DNA from: Fibrella forsythiae
GTDB taxonomy: Bacteria; Bacteroidota; Bacteroidia; Cytophagales; Spirosomataceae
DNA length: 64,000 nucleotides
Assembly: GCF_017353175.1 (NCBI RefSeq)
Contig: NZ_JAFMYW010000007.1
Span: 186,001-250,000 of the forward strand
Reading direction: 5' to 3'
Below the pieces are notes generated by a model that made no database searches, was not told the DNA's origin, and was given only the letters and a program-made list of their open reading frames with translations. Position 1 is the stretch's first letter, and each line of letters starts with the position of its first letter. The position numbers and the translations under genes were made by a program. Below, one piece after another: positions 25,284-34,760 of this stretch.

Positions 25284-28200
25284 GTGAAACGATTTTTGGT
25301 AACAACCGGTCTGGTTCTTCTGGCCCTCGTGCTGCTGGTGGCTGGCTTTGTCACGGTTATAGCCACTACCTCGTGGGGGCAAAACTTTGTTACTCAGCAA
25401 GTTAATAGCTACCTCGGCAAAAAGATCAAGGCTCCGTTTCGGATCGGGCGTATTAGCTATCATATTCCTGACTGGATTGAACTGGAAGACGTCTTCTTCA
25501 AGACACCTCAGGGCGACACCCTCCTGCTGGGCAAACGGATGCGCGTTGATGTAGACATGATGGCGCTGTTACAGAATAAAATTTCGCTCAATCAGATCGA
25601 GCTAGAACAGGTTAGCCTGCACGTAACACGCACATTACCAGATACCGCCTTCAATTTCAACTACATAATCGATGCCTTCAATACGGCGCAACCCGACACC
25701 GCCAGTCTAGCTACTAAAATTGCGCCACCGCCCGATACGACCTCAACCCCACTCGACATCAGCCTGTCGGGGGTTTCGCTTCGAAAGACCCTGATTCGCT
25801 ACGAAGATGATGTAGCTGGTGCCAATGTCAACGCTTATGTCGACAGCATCCGCGTCAACTTCAGTGAAGTGAATGTGGCCAAATCGCGCTACCTTATCAG
25901 AGATGTAACGGCCGACGGCCTTAACGTAAAGAGCCGTATTTATGAAGGGATCCCAACCCCGTCGACGCCTTCAAAACCGGGCGATACACTGACGCTGGGG
26001 CTCGGCAAATGGCAACTGACGCATGCCGTTTGGGATGTTCGGCTGGAAACGGCTGACTTTGCCACGACCGGGAAAGTGGCCAAACTGGCTATGGAGTCCG
26101 ATTATTTTCACCTGAATGGCGAAAAGGTTGGTATAAAATCGCTGGCAATGGCCAACGCCGACATTACCACTACGCTCCTGCAGCCACAGCGTGTTAAGAA
26201 AGAAGGTCGTTCGCCCGATGCTGTTGCGGCCATCAAGCAGGCTGATCCCACGATCAAAGCTGTTGTAAAGGCCGAAGAAAAAGCAGAGGCCGCTCAGTCG
26301 GCGGGCTGGGTGGCGCGCATTGGCTCAGCGAAGTTTTCAAACAACCGAATCCGGTTCGATGACCAGACCCAACCCCGTCAGCCACGCGGCCTCGATTACG
26401 GCCATCTCGATCTGAACGGACTGGGCATTGAAGGGCGAAACCTGCTGTATAGTCCCGATCGTATTTCGGGGCAGATTCGGCAAGGAAAGTTCAAAGACAA
26501 AAGCGGGTTTGTTCTCCAGCACTTCGATGTTGACCTACTGTATGGTGATAAAGCAACACTGCTGACGAACCTGTTTATCCGCACCCCAAACACCATTCTG
26601 CGCGACCGACTTGAATTGCGTTACGATTCGCTCGGTCAGCTGACCCGTGCTACGGAAGGCAAAAACCTGAACCGCGTGAAGGTGTTGCTGAACCTTCGCC
26701 AAAGCAAACTGGCTTTCGCCGATGTGTTGCAGTTGGCCCCTTTCCTGGCCGATACGCCACCATTGGCGGGTAATCGCAATGAAGTGGTCCGGGCCGATGC
26801 ACGGTTACAGGGCACACTGGCCGATCTACGCATTCCGGAAGCGGAGTTTGCTATGTTCTCGGGTACAGTGCTCAAAGCCAGCGGTCGGCTCACCAACGTA
26901 ACCAACCCCGACAAGCTAGGTATGGATTTGACCCTTACCGATGCCCGAACCAACCGCGCCGATATTCGTAAGCTCGTGCCACCAGGTACGTTGCCTGACT
27001 CGCTGGCCCTGGCTCCGCAGCTGAAACTGACTGGTAAAGTGCGGGGCACACTGAATAACATCACCACAGACGCCAAACTGGCAACCAACTGGGGAACTGC
27101 CTCGTTCGACGGTACACTTCGGAATTTCTACGCGGGCAAAAACCAGTCGTATGCGGGCAAAGCGGTGCTGTCCAGTTTTGAAGCGGGTAAATGGCTGATG
27201 AATCCGAAGCAGTTCGGGACCATTACGGCGCAGGCAGCTGTGAACGGCACCGGTATCGACCCGGCCACCATGCAAACCAGCTTCCGGGCTGTGGTGGCCG
27301 AAGCCGGACTAAACGGGTATTCGTACAAGAACGCGGACGTGAATGGCTCGCTGGTCAATGGCACACTGACGCTGAAGGGGGGAATAGACGATCCGAACGT
27401 ACGGCTGAATCTGGATACGAAGGTGAACATGAAAACCACGTACCCAGCCATTGCCGGCGATATCAACATTCAGGAACTGAACCTCGACAAGCTGAAGCTA
27501 TACGCGGATCCATTGTCGATCAAAGGTAATATCCGGCTGGCGATGACGTCAACGGATCCAGTCCGGCCCGAAGGTACCATCTATGCCAACGATGCGGTAG
27601 TGAGTTTAAAAGGCAAGACGTACCCGATCGATACGCTGTATCTGAAAGCCGGCACGGTCAACCCAAATCGAAAAAGTCTGATTCTGGGGCTTCCGTTTGG
27701 GCAACTGGCGTTGAGCGGTCAGTTTGAGTACACGCAACTCTACGACATTGTAGCCAGCGAAATCGGGAAATATTTCAAGATTCCTGATCTGGTTTATAAG
27801 CCCGTTCAACCGCCCTATAGCTTTTACGTGACAGGTCAGGTACGTCAGCATCCGCTGCTCCAGGCGTTTGTACCCGCTCTTCGTAAACTCGAACCCGTTT
27901 CGCTCGATGCCTACCTGGATAACACCCGCGACACCACCTTTGCCGCCCGCATAAAAACAGGGTTGGTCGATTATGATACCATCGTGGTGAATGGCTCGTC
28001 ATTGGGTCTGCTGGCCTACAACAACCAGATGAGTGTGGCCGGGCAAATCAATTCGCTCCAGACCAACAGCCTGAAAATTGGCCTGACGCAGCTGAGCGGA
28101 TCGGCCGCCAACAATCGGTTCTCATTCTCAGTCGTCAATAAAGATTCGGTCAATAAAGACCGCTATGGACTGGCAGGGTTAGTTTCGCTAATTGGCACCA

Positions 28201-30419
28201 ATTATCGTTTGCAGGTGGGGCAACGTGGTTTATTGACCAATTACCGCACCTGGACATCTGACACGACGGGCTATCTGGAATATGGACCCCGGGGTATAAT
28301 TGCCCAGAATTTCCAGCTGCGACAGGGGGCGCAAACCATTAGTCTCAACAGTGTTGAGCCGGTTCCCAACGGGCCCTTACGCGTAGAAGCCCGCAATGTC
28401 AGCCTGAGTGATTTATCCAGTCTGGCCAATCAGGATACTACCCTGGTTGCCGGTACGCTAAACAGTACCGTCGTGGTGCGCGATTACCTCTCAGCTCCCA
28501 ACGGAACGCCCTTATCATTTACGGGCGACCTGAAAGTGGATAGTCTGCGGGTGATGGACAAACCGATCGGGAACTTGAATGGTGACTTTGCCAACGCCTC
28601 GGGCGGCCGAATTGGTGTGAATGTAACGCTGCTGAGTGCCACCAACGACGCCAAAGTGTCGGGCTATTACGACCCAACGAACCCGAAAGAACAGCTCGAT
28701 TTTTACCTGAAGCTCAACAAGCTCGACGCGAAAACGATCGAAGCCTTCAGCTTTGGCGAACTGCGCCGGGCAAGAGGACAGCTACGTGGCGAAACCGATA
28801 TACAGGGTTCAACGGATAACCCACGCCTCAACGGCGGTATTTCGTTCGACTCCGTAGCCTTCAACATCAAGCAATTGAATGCCACCTACCGTATCGATCA
28901 GGAGCGAATCCGGCTGGAGGGGCAAACGCTGACATTCACCGATTTTAACCTGCGCGATACACTGGGACGTACCCTGACCACTGATGGTAAAGTTGTTCTA
29001 AGCAATATTCCCGACGTTTCGTACGACCTCCGGGTACGTGCCCAGAACTTTCTGGCGCTGAATGCGGCCCGTAAAGACAACGACTTTTTTTACGGAAGAG
29101 CCGCCGTTTCGGCCAACATGCATATTGTAGGTAAGGGTGGCACACCAGCCGTAACGGGAAGTGTAAAACTGGAAGATGGCAGCAACATCACAACGGTTTT
29201 ACCAAGCGACGAGGCGAGTCTGAACGATGCGCGCCAATCGGTAACATTCATTAACCATAACGATACGCTGGCGCTCAGTAAATACCTGCGTCCCCGGGCA
29301 GATACGGCCCTGGCTCCGCTTCAGTTCGACCAATTGAACAACTCGACGATCAACCTGACGCTTGAGGCCGACGACCGGTCAGAAATCACGATTGTTGTGG
29401 ATGAGTTGAACGGCGATAACCTCAAGGCCCGTGGCAACGCCAACTTAGCCGTAAGCGTCTCGCCCAGCGGTCAGGTATCCGTCCTGGGTCGGTATGAGGT
29501 CACGGAAGGCCGCTATTCGCTGACCTACCAGGTGTTACAGCGTGAATTTGAGTTGCAGAAAGGCGGCTACATTAATTTTACCGGCGATCCGTTGAAGGCA
29601 GACCTGAACCTGACAGCAATCTACGAAGCCCGAACCACGTCTGACGCGCTTATTTCCAGCGAAAGTACCAATGCTACCCAACCTACCACCAAAGTCAACC
29701 TGCCCTATAACGTAGCTCTCACGCTGAGTGGCAATCTGGCGTCGCCAACCATCACCTTTGATATCATTGCCCCGCGCGAAACGCTCTCGCGCCTCGGGAG
29801 TGCTTCCGACCTGGTTTCGCAGAAACTGGCCAGTCTGCGCGAAGATCAGAACCAGCTGAACAAGCAGGTGTTTGGTCTGCTCATCCTGGGCAACTTCATC
29901 GCTGAAACGTCAGGTAACTCATCATCTGAATTCAACGTTGGCAATACGGCCGAAGGACTCGCCCGAAGCAGTGTGAGCAAGATCATCAGTCAGCAGTTGC
30001 AGCAGTTCGCTTCGGGGTTGATCAAAGGGATAGACCTCGATGTGGGCTTAAATTCAAGAAGTGGAACGGCAGAAACGGGCGGCACGTCTGGCTCGAACCG
30101 CACAGACTTGAACATTGGCCTTTCCCGCAGTTTCCTACAGGGTCGCCTGACCGTTTCGGTGGGTAAAAACTTTCTGGTTGATGGCTCGCAGGATGTGAAA
30201 GCCGCTCAGAACAATAACGCTGTTTTTGATAACCTCAACCTGAACTACAACCTCACCCGCGACGGCCGATACGCCCTTCGTGCTTACCGCCGCAGTAATA
30301 CAGAGCGAACCATTCTGGAAGGTTTCGTCATTGAAACGGGCGTTGGCTTTGTAATCACCGTTGATTTCAATACCCTGGCCGAATTGGTTCGTCGACGAAA
30401 AGAAGACGAAACTGAGTAA
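25284..30419 (+). CDS. tamB: TamB-like translocation/assembly module protein
   Basis: The 1711-residue protein has a single N-terminal membrane helix (residues 4-24) followed by a very long beta-rich body. It ends in the DUF490/TamB domain (about residues 1330-1711) with VSVSPSGQVSVLGRYEV, INFTGDPLKADLNLTAIYEA, LTLSGNLASPTITFDI and VSVGKNFLVDGSQD. AsmA-like segments occur near the start (SYHIPDWIELEDVF). TamB proteins span the periplasm, and current work links them to outer-membrane protein assembly and lipid transport. GTG at 25284 is the start. The TamA-like partner gene follows 155 bp downstream. Confidence 0.92.
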   Translation: MKRFLVTTGLVLLALVLLVAGFVTVIATTSWGQNFVTQQVNSYLGKKIKAPFRIGRISYHIPDWIELEDVFFKTPQGDTLLLGKRMRVDVDMMALLQNKISLNQIELEQVSLHVTRTLPDTAFNFNYIIDAFNTAQPDTASLATKIAPPPDTTSTPLDISLSGVSLRKTLIRYEDDVAGANVNAYVDSIRVNFSEVNVAKSRYLIRDVTADGLNVKSRIYEGIPTPSTPSKPGDTLTLGLGKWQLTHAVWDVRLETADFATTGKVAKLAMESDYFHLNGEKVGIKSLAMANADITTTLLQPQRVKKEGRSPDAVAAIKQADPTIKAVVKAEEKAEAAQSAGWVARIGSAKFSNNRIRFDDQTQPRQPRGLDYGHLDLNGLGIEGRNLLYSPDRISGQIRQGKFKDKSGFVLQHFDVDLLYGDKATLLTNLFIRTPNTILRDRLELRYDSLGQLTRATEGKNLNRVKVLLNLRQSKLAFADVLQLAPFLADTPPLAGNRNEVVRADARLQGTLADLRIPEAEFAMFSGTVLKASGRLTNVTNPDKLGMDLTLTDARTNRADIRKLVPPGTLPDSLALAPQLKLTGKVRGTLNNITTDAKLATNWGTASFDGTLRNFYAGKNQSYAGKAVLSSFEAGKWLMNPKQFGTITAQAAVNGTGIDPATMQTSFRAVVAEAGLNGYSYKNADVNGSLVNGTLTLKGGIDDPNVRLNLDTKVNMKTTYPAIAGDINIQELNLDKLKLYADPLSIKGNIRLAMTSTDPVRPEGTIYANDAVVSLKGKTYPIDTLYLKAGTVNPNRKSLILGLPFGQLALSGQFEYTQLYDIVASEIGKYFKIPDLVYKPVQPPYSFYVTGQVRQHPLLQAFVPALRKLEPVSLDAYLDNTRDTTFAARIKTGLVDYDTIVVNGSSLGLLAYNNQMSVAGQINSLQTNSLKIGLTQLSGSAANNRFSFSVVNKDSVNKDRYGLAGLVSLIGTNYRLQVGQRGLLTNYRTWTSDTTGYLEYGPRGIIAQNFQLRQGAQTISLNSVEPVPNGPLRVEARNVSLSDLSSLANQDTTLVAGTLNSTVVVRDYLSAPNGTPLSFTGDLKVDSLRVMDKPIGNLNGDFANASGGRIGVNVTLLSATNDAKVSGYYDPTNPKEQLDFYLKLNKLDAKTIEAFSFGELRRARGQLRGETDIQGSTDNPRLNGGISFDSVAFNIKQLNATYRIDQERIRLEGQTLTFTDFNLRDTLGRTLTTDGKVVLSNIPDVSYDLRVRAQNFLALNAARKDNDFFYGRAAVSANMHIVGKGGTPAVTGSVKLEDGSNITTVLPSDEASLNDARQSVTFINHNDTLALSKYLRPRADTALAPLQFDQLNNSTINLTLEADDRSEITIVVDELNGDNLKARGNANLAVSVSPSGQVSVLGRYEVTEGRYSLTYQVLQREFELQKGGYINFTGDPLKADLNLTAIYEARTTSDALISSESTNATQPTTKVNLPYNVALTLSGNLASPTITFDIIAPRETLSRLGSASDLVSQKLASLREDQNQLNKQVFGLLILGNFIAETSGNSSSEFNVGNTAEGLARSSVSKIISQQLQQFASGLIKGIDLDVGLNSRSGTAETGGTSGSNRTDLNIGLSRSFLQGRLTVSVGKNFLVDGSQDVKAAQNNNAVFDNLNLNYNLTRDGRYALRAYRRSNTERTILEGFVIETGVGFVITVDFNTLAELVRRRKEDETE

Positions 30420-30460
30420 GGATGAACTGTTTCAAATGCCGGCGTGTCTGTATTCCTATC

Positions 30461-30527
30461 GCGTGTAGAGACCGGCCTGTCGTGGCCCGGCATTCCGGAG
30501 CGGCTACGTCTTGCGTCTCCACGGTAG
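30461..30527. repeat. Dispersed palindromic repeat, copy 1
   Basis: Contains GTGTAGAGACCGGCCTGTCG and TCTTGCGTCTCCACGGTAG. The same organisation and nearly the same words occur at 53154-53219. GTAGAGAC-type ends with a GCGTCTC partner resemble a palindromic intergenic repeat I recall from Bacteroidota and cyanobacterial genomes. It lies between tamB and tamL. Confidence 0.6.
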
Positions 30528-30574
30528 CCGACTGGTACGCCCGCTACGACAACGTACCTGATTATTTTTAACCA

Positions 30575-32935
30575 ATGAAAAGAACTCAACCATACCTACT
30601 TGTCGCTTTTCTGACCAGCATACTTCTGTACGGTTGCAACGTGGCTAAACACCTTCCCGCCGGGGAGAAGCTCTACGTTGGCACTGACTTTGTTCTGAAT
30701 ACAGACTCTACGATCACGAAGGACGAAAAGAGCCGTTTAACCGACCAGTTGACCGAGTTGGCACGCCCACGGCCCAACAAACAGTTGTTTGGCTTTCCCT
30801 ACAAGGTAGCCATGTATTACTTTATTGGCGAGCCTAAAAAGGAGAAAGGCTTTCGGGCCGGTCTTCGCCGCCGATTTGGCGAAGCGCCCGTTCTGGCCAG
30901 TGCCCGGGGGCTGACGGCCAACAGCGAACTAATGGCGAATGTGCTCGAAAACCAGGGCTATTTCCGGTCGCGGGTGGGCGGTGAGTTTGTCGATGTGAAC
31001 AGTTACAAAACAAAGGCACGGTATACGGCGCAGGTGCCGCAACGCTACCTCATCGACTCGGTTTCCTTCATTGGTGATTCTACCCAGGTTGCCCGAGCGA
31101 TGTTCAATGCCTCGCCCCGTACGCTCCTGAAAGCGGGTGATCCCTTTGTGCTCGACGTAATCAACACGGAAAAACAGCGAATTGCCGACGCCGTAAAACA
31201 ACGCGGCTTTTATTATTTCCTGCCCGAATATGTAGCCATGCTTACCGATACCGCAGTTGGTAACCATAAGGTACGTTTCTATGTGGCCATCAAGCCCGAC
31301 ATCCCGGCTGCCGCCAAGGTTCCTTACTTTATTCGGAACGTTAATATCTTTCCCAATTATACGCTAAGAACAGCACGGCGGGATACGAATCTGACCGAAG
31401 CGTACCAGCCACCGGTAGCTAACCCGGCTGATACGAGCCTCTCTCTGCGGCGTTTTTACATTGTCGATTCGGCACGGGTATTTAAGCCGCAGTTGTTCAA
31501 CGACGTGATCAGCCTTCGACCCGGTCGGCGGTATAACAGCCGGGCACAGGACCTATCCTTGTCGCGGCTGGTGAACCTGGGTACGTTCAAGTATGTCCGT
31601 AACCGGTTCGAACCCGTTGGGCGATATGGTCGCGACTCGGCGCTGTTCGACGTCAATTACTACCTGACACCCCTTCCACGCAAATCAGTTCGGCTGGAAG
31701 TATCGGGCAACTCACGCTCCAATAACCTCGCAGGTACGTTGCTGACGCTCAGCTTTATCGGCCGTAACTTCCTGGGGCGGGCCGAACAACTGACTGTCAA
31801 CGGAACTGCTGGTATCGACTTGCAGATTGGCGCCGCCGGTCGCGGTGTCACCAACTACCGTTATGGGGTCGATGCCACCCTCAGCTTTCCCCGGCTTGTT
31901 TCACCGTTTACCATTCGCTACGATCGACGTCAGATCTTACCCAAGACCAACCTTAGCCTTGGCTATGAATTGTTGCAACGGGATTCGCTCTACAACCTGA
32001 GTTCGTTCAGAGCATCGTTTGGCTACGCCTTCCGTACCAGCAACCGGGTAGAGCATTCGTTCAACCCGCTCAACGTCAACTTTGTGCATCCATTCAATGA
32101 AGGGCCTAAGTTTTATGAAGCCGTGAGCGATACGAATGTGGCCATCTCCGGCCCATACCTGCGTCTTGATCAGGATGTTTTGATATTGAGTTCGATCTAC
32201 ACACTGAATGTTACCTCCCTTCCCAACTCAAACAGGAAATACTCGAATCGCTACACCCTGAATATTGAACCAGCCGGCAATCTGGCCGGTCTGCTGGTTA
32301 AATATGATGATCTCGATTACAAGCGGATTTTTGGTTTACCCTTTTCTCAGTTTTTCAGAATTGACCTCGACACGCGGCATTATTTCCAGCTAAACAAGTC
32401 GTTAGTGTGGGCCAATCGTTTCTTTGGCGGTGTTGGTATTCCGTATGGCAACTCAGTTGAGTTACCCTTCGTGCGGCAATACTTCGTTGGCGGTGCCAAC
32501 AGCGTACGGGCGTTCAGGCCCCGGGCTGTTGGGCCGGGCACATTTTCGAGTGAGAGCGGCAAGGTACTTTTCCAGGATGGTGGCGGCGACGTCAAACTGG
32601 AGGTCAACACCGAGTTGCGGGCTAAACTTGGCTCTATTTTTCAGCTAGCCACCTTTATCGACGCCGGCAATGTCTGGTCATATACTGATCAGACATACTA
32701 CGGGCCAGGGTCTCAGTTTTCTAAAGATTTCATTAAACAACTGGCCATTGGCGGGGGAATTGGCCTTCGACTCGATCTGTCATACTTCCTGATTCGGGCC
32801 GACCTGGCTACGCCATTTCAAAAACCGTATTTACCCGAAGGACAACGCTGGGTGTTGAATCAAATCGATTTTGGTAGCCGTGACTGGCGTCGCGAAAACC
32901 TGATTCTCAATATCGCCGTAGGCTACCCATTCTGA
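30575..32935 (+). CDS. tamL: TamL: lipidated TamA/BamA-family outer membrane protein
   Basis: The 786-residue protein begins with a lipoprotein signal (LLYGC, Cys21) followed by NVAKHLPAGEKLYVG. POTRA-like segments follow, and the C-terminal half forms an Omp85 barrel, with LVWANRFFGGVGIPYGNS, LPFVRQYFVGGANSVRAFRPR (the conserved loop-6 region, VRAFRPR where VRGF/Y is typical) and the final strand ending VGYPF. A lipid anchor on a TamA homologue is the defining trait of Bacteroidota TamL. It follows tamB on the same strand and is expected to work with it. Confidence 0.92.
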   Translation: MKRTQPYLLVAFLTSILLYGCNVAKHLPAGEKLYVGTDFVLNTDSTITKDEKSRLTDQLTELARPRPNKQLFGFPYKVAMYYFIGEPKKEKGFRAGLRRRFGEAPVLASARGLTANSELMANVLENQGYFRSRVGGEFVDVNSYKTKARYTAQVPQRYLIDSVSFIGDSTQVARAMFNASPRTLLKAGDPFVLDVINTEKQRIADAVKQRGFYYFLPEYVAMLTDTAVGNHKVRFYVAIKPDIPAAAKVPYFIRNVNIFPNYTLRTARRDTNLTEAYQPPVANPADTSLSLRRFYIVDSARVFKPQLFNDVISLRPGRRYNSRAQDLSLSRLVNLGTFKYVRNRFEPVGRYGRDSALFDVNYYLTPLPRKSVRLEVSGNSRSNNLAGTLLTLSFIGRNFLGRAEQLTVNGTAGIDLQIGAAGRGVTNYRYGVDATLSFPRLVSPFTIRYDRRQILPKTNLSLGYELLQRDSLYNLSSFRASFGYAFRTSNRVEHSFNPLNVNFVHPFNEGPKFYEAVSDTNVAISGPYLRLDQDVLILSSIYTLNVTSLPNSNRKYSNRYTLNIEPAGNLAGLLVKYDDLDYKRIFGLPFSQFFRIDLDTRHYFQLNKSLVWANRFFGGVGIPYGNSVELPFVRQYFVGGANSVRAFRPRAVGPGTFSSESGKVLFQDGGGDVKLEVNTELRAKLGSIFQLATFIDAGNVWSYTDQTYYGPGSQFSKDFIKQLAIGGGIGLRLDLSYFLIRADLATPFQKPYLPEGQRWVLNQIDFGSRDWRRENLILNIAVGYPF

Positions 32936-32984
32936 TTTGTGGCTAACTTGCATACGTTTTTGTATGCCATCTTGCCCACCTATC

Positions 32985-33863
32985 ATGAAAGTTGCCGGGT
33001 TTACGTTCATCCGAAATGCTGAGACGTTCGGCTATCCCATCTTGGAAGCTATCCAGTCTGTTTTACCACTGTGCGACGAGTTTGTGGTGGCAGTTGGTAA
33101 TTCTACTGACAATACACTTGGCCTTATTGAAGCAATTTGTTCGCCCAAAATGCGTGTTATTCACACAGTATGGAACGACGACCTGCGTGAAGGCGGAAGG
33201 GTATTAGCCGAAGAGACAAACAAGGCCCTTGCTGCCATTTCGGCCGATGCAGACTGGGCCTTTTATATTCAGGGCGACGAAGTTCTTCATGAGCAGTATC
33301 TTAACACGGTTCGGCAGGCCATGCAGGATAATCTGAGTGACCTTTCTGTAGAGGGGTTACTCTTTAAATACCTGCACTTTTACGGCTCTTTCAGGTACGT
33401 TGGGGATTCGCGCCGATGGTACCGACGCGAAATACGGGTAATCCGCAATACCGGCATCGTAACATCTTACCGTGACGCGCAGGGTTTCAGAAAAAAGGAT
33501 AACACAAAGTTGCAAGTCAAGCTGATCGACGCCTATATCTACCACTATGGTTGGGTAAAACCCATTGAACTGCAACGGGCTAAATTCGGATACTTTTACC
33601 GGTTCTGGCATAGCGAAGAAGCCATGAAACGTGTTGCTAATGAAGCCAAACAGTTTAGCTACGAAAAACACATCGACTCGCTGACTGAATTTTCGGGAAC
33701 GCATCCTGCCGTCATGTTACCTCGAATAACCTCTACAGACAATTCATTTACGTTCGATACAAGTCAACGCCGCTATTCCCTACGGGTACATATTCTGACA
33801 TTCATCGAAAAATTAACTAGCTGGCGAATAGGCGAATACAGGAACTACCGTATAAAAAAATAA
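32985..33863 (+). CDS. Glycosyltransferase, family 2-like
   Basis: The 292-residue protein opens with a GT-A type strand and loop (MKVAGFTFIRNAETFGYP), then CDEFVVAVGNSTDNTLGLI and ADWAFYIQGDEVLHE, in which the usual DxD metal motif reads QGDEVLH. The layout resembles cytoplasmic glycosyltransferases that act on surface polysaccharide. I chose the ATG at 32985; the frame is open upstream to the tamL stop. The gene starts about 50 bp after tamL and may be cotranscribed with it. Acceptor unknown. Confidence 0.82.
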   Translation: MKVAGFTFIRNAETFGYPILEAIQSVLPLCDEFVVAVGNSTDNTLGLIEAICSPKMRVIHTVWNDDLREGGRVLAEETNKALAAISADADWAFYIQGDEVLHEQYLNTVRQAMQDNLSDLSVEGLLFKYLHFYGSFRYVGDSRRWYRREIRVIRNTGIVTSYRDAQGFRKKDNTKLQVKLIDAYIYHYGWVKPIELQRAKFGYFYRFWHSEEAMKRVANEAKQFSYEKHIDSLTEFSGTHPAVMLPRITSTDNSFTFDTSQRRYSLRVHILTFIEKLTSWRIGEYRNYRIKK

Positions 33864-33900
33864 TCGTTTTCTGAAACAGTCCCCAGATTGTACAGTCCGA

Positions 33901-33952
33901 TTGTTTCATAAAAAATGCCGATCAAAACTGATCGGCATTTTTTATGAAACAA
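33901..33952. terminator. Bidirectional terminator, 23-bp perfect stem
   Basis: A perfect inverted repeat with a 6-nt loop; the core ATGCCGATC/GATCGGCAT is flanked by A and T runs. The glycosyltransferase and DUF2911 genes converge on it. Confidence 0.88.
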
Positions 33953-33995
33953 TAAAAGGTAACAAGTAGCATCTACCAGGTACGTACCTGGTAGC

Positions 33996-34526
33996 CTACA
34001 TCCCGTGATTCATAATGGGTACGTTAATCGACATGTTATCCCAGGCAATGGACAGGTTTTTATTGGTTGGAGTGATCGTCAGTTTTTCAACCGGCGTTTT
34101 GTTCATCACCACAGGCACCTTCACTTCAAGCACGTTTTTGGCAACGTGTTTGTCGTAGTCATATGCGCCCCACTGCCCCAACACCGAATTCAGAATGACC
34201 GACCATTCTTTTTCATTTGGAATAGTCACCAGCGTATACGTACCCGCCTTCACCATCTTACCACCGAACATTCCGTCGTTCTTGAACGTGATTTCGGTAG
34301 CAGCATCGGCCCCGGTACGCCAGGGTTTACCATACTTTTCGAGTGAGGTGGCTCCTTCTGCCCCGAAAATTACCCGGCCACGTTTCGACGGCTGACCGTA
34401 CACAACTTTAACGTTTTTGTCGGGACTTTCAACAGTTAAATGCGGGCTTTTGGTGTTTTGGGCAAAGCCAGTAGTTACCGTAAAGGCAAAAAACAGGATC
34501 GTCAACAGTGAAGCTGCGTGTTTCAT
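33996..34526 (-). CDS. DUF2911 domain secreted protein
   Basis: The 176-residue protein has a signal peptide ending TGFAQ. It matches DUF2911: VKVVYGQPSKRGRVIFG, LEKYGKPWRTGADAATEI, VKAGTYTLVTIPNEKEWSVILN, WGAYDYDKH and LTITPTNKNLSIAWDN. The family is widespread in Bacteroidota; its fold is beta-rich and its role unknown. Monocistronic. Confidence 0.92.
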   Translation of the reverse strand: MKHAASLLTILFFAFTVTTGFAQNTKSPHLTVESPDKNVKVVYGQPSKRGRVIFGAEGATSLEKYGKPWRTGADAATEITFKNDGMFGGKMVKAGTYTLVTIPNEKEWSVILNSVLGQWGAYDYDKHVAKNVLEVKVPVVMNKTPVEKLTITPTNKNLSIAWDNMSINVPIMNHGM

Positions 34527-34671
34527 GAGGTGTATTGAATTGGTTAGTGATTTAGCATCTAAACGTAAACAACATCCGTACCAATATGGTTTTTGCCCAC
34601 TACCCGTTAATGAATCCTAGTTTTTCTTACATTTACACAACAGTATGCATGCATACTAAACCAGCTTTCAG

Positions 34672-34757
34672 TTTGCCGTTTTCCATTGCGCTGCCCTGAG
34701 TAGCTGCCAGGAAAGCGGGGTAACTGAAGACGAAAAACAGCAAACTGAAAACTCCTT
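34672..34757. repeat. Imperfect hairpin upstream of the acyl-CoA dehydrogenase gene
   Basis: GCTTTCAGTTTGCCGTTTTCC pairs imperfectly with GACGAAAAACAGCAAACTGAAAAC. It lies directly before the dehydrogenase ATG, so it may act on the mRNA leader. Its vocabulary (CAGTTTGC, GAAGAC) resembles other intergenic hairpins in the window. Confidence 0.35.
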
Positions 34758-34760
34758 CTT

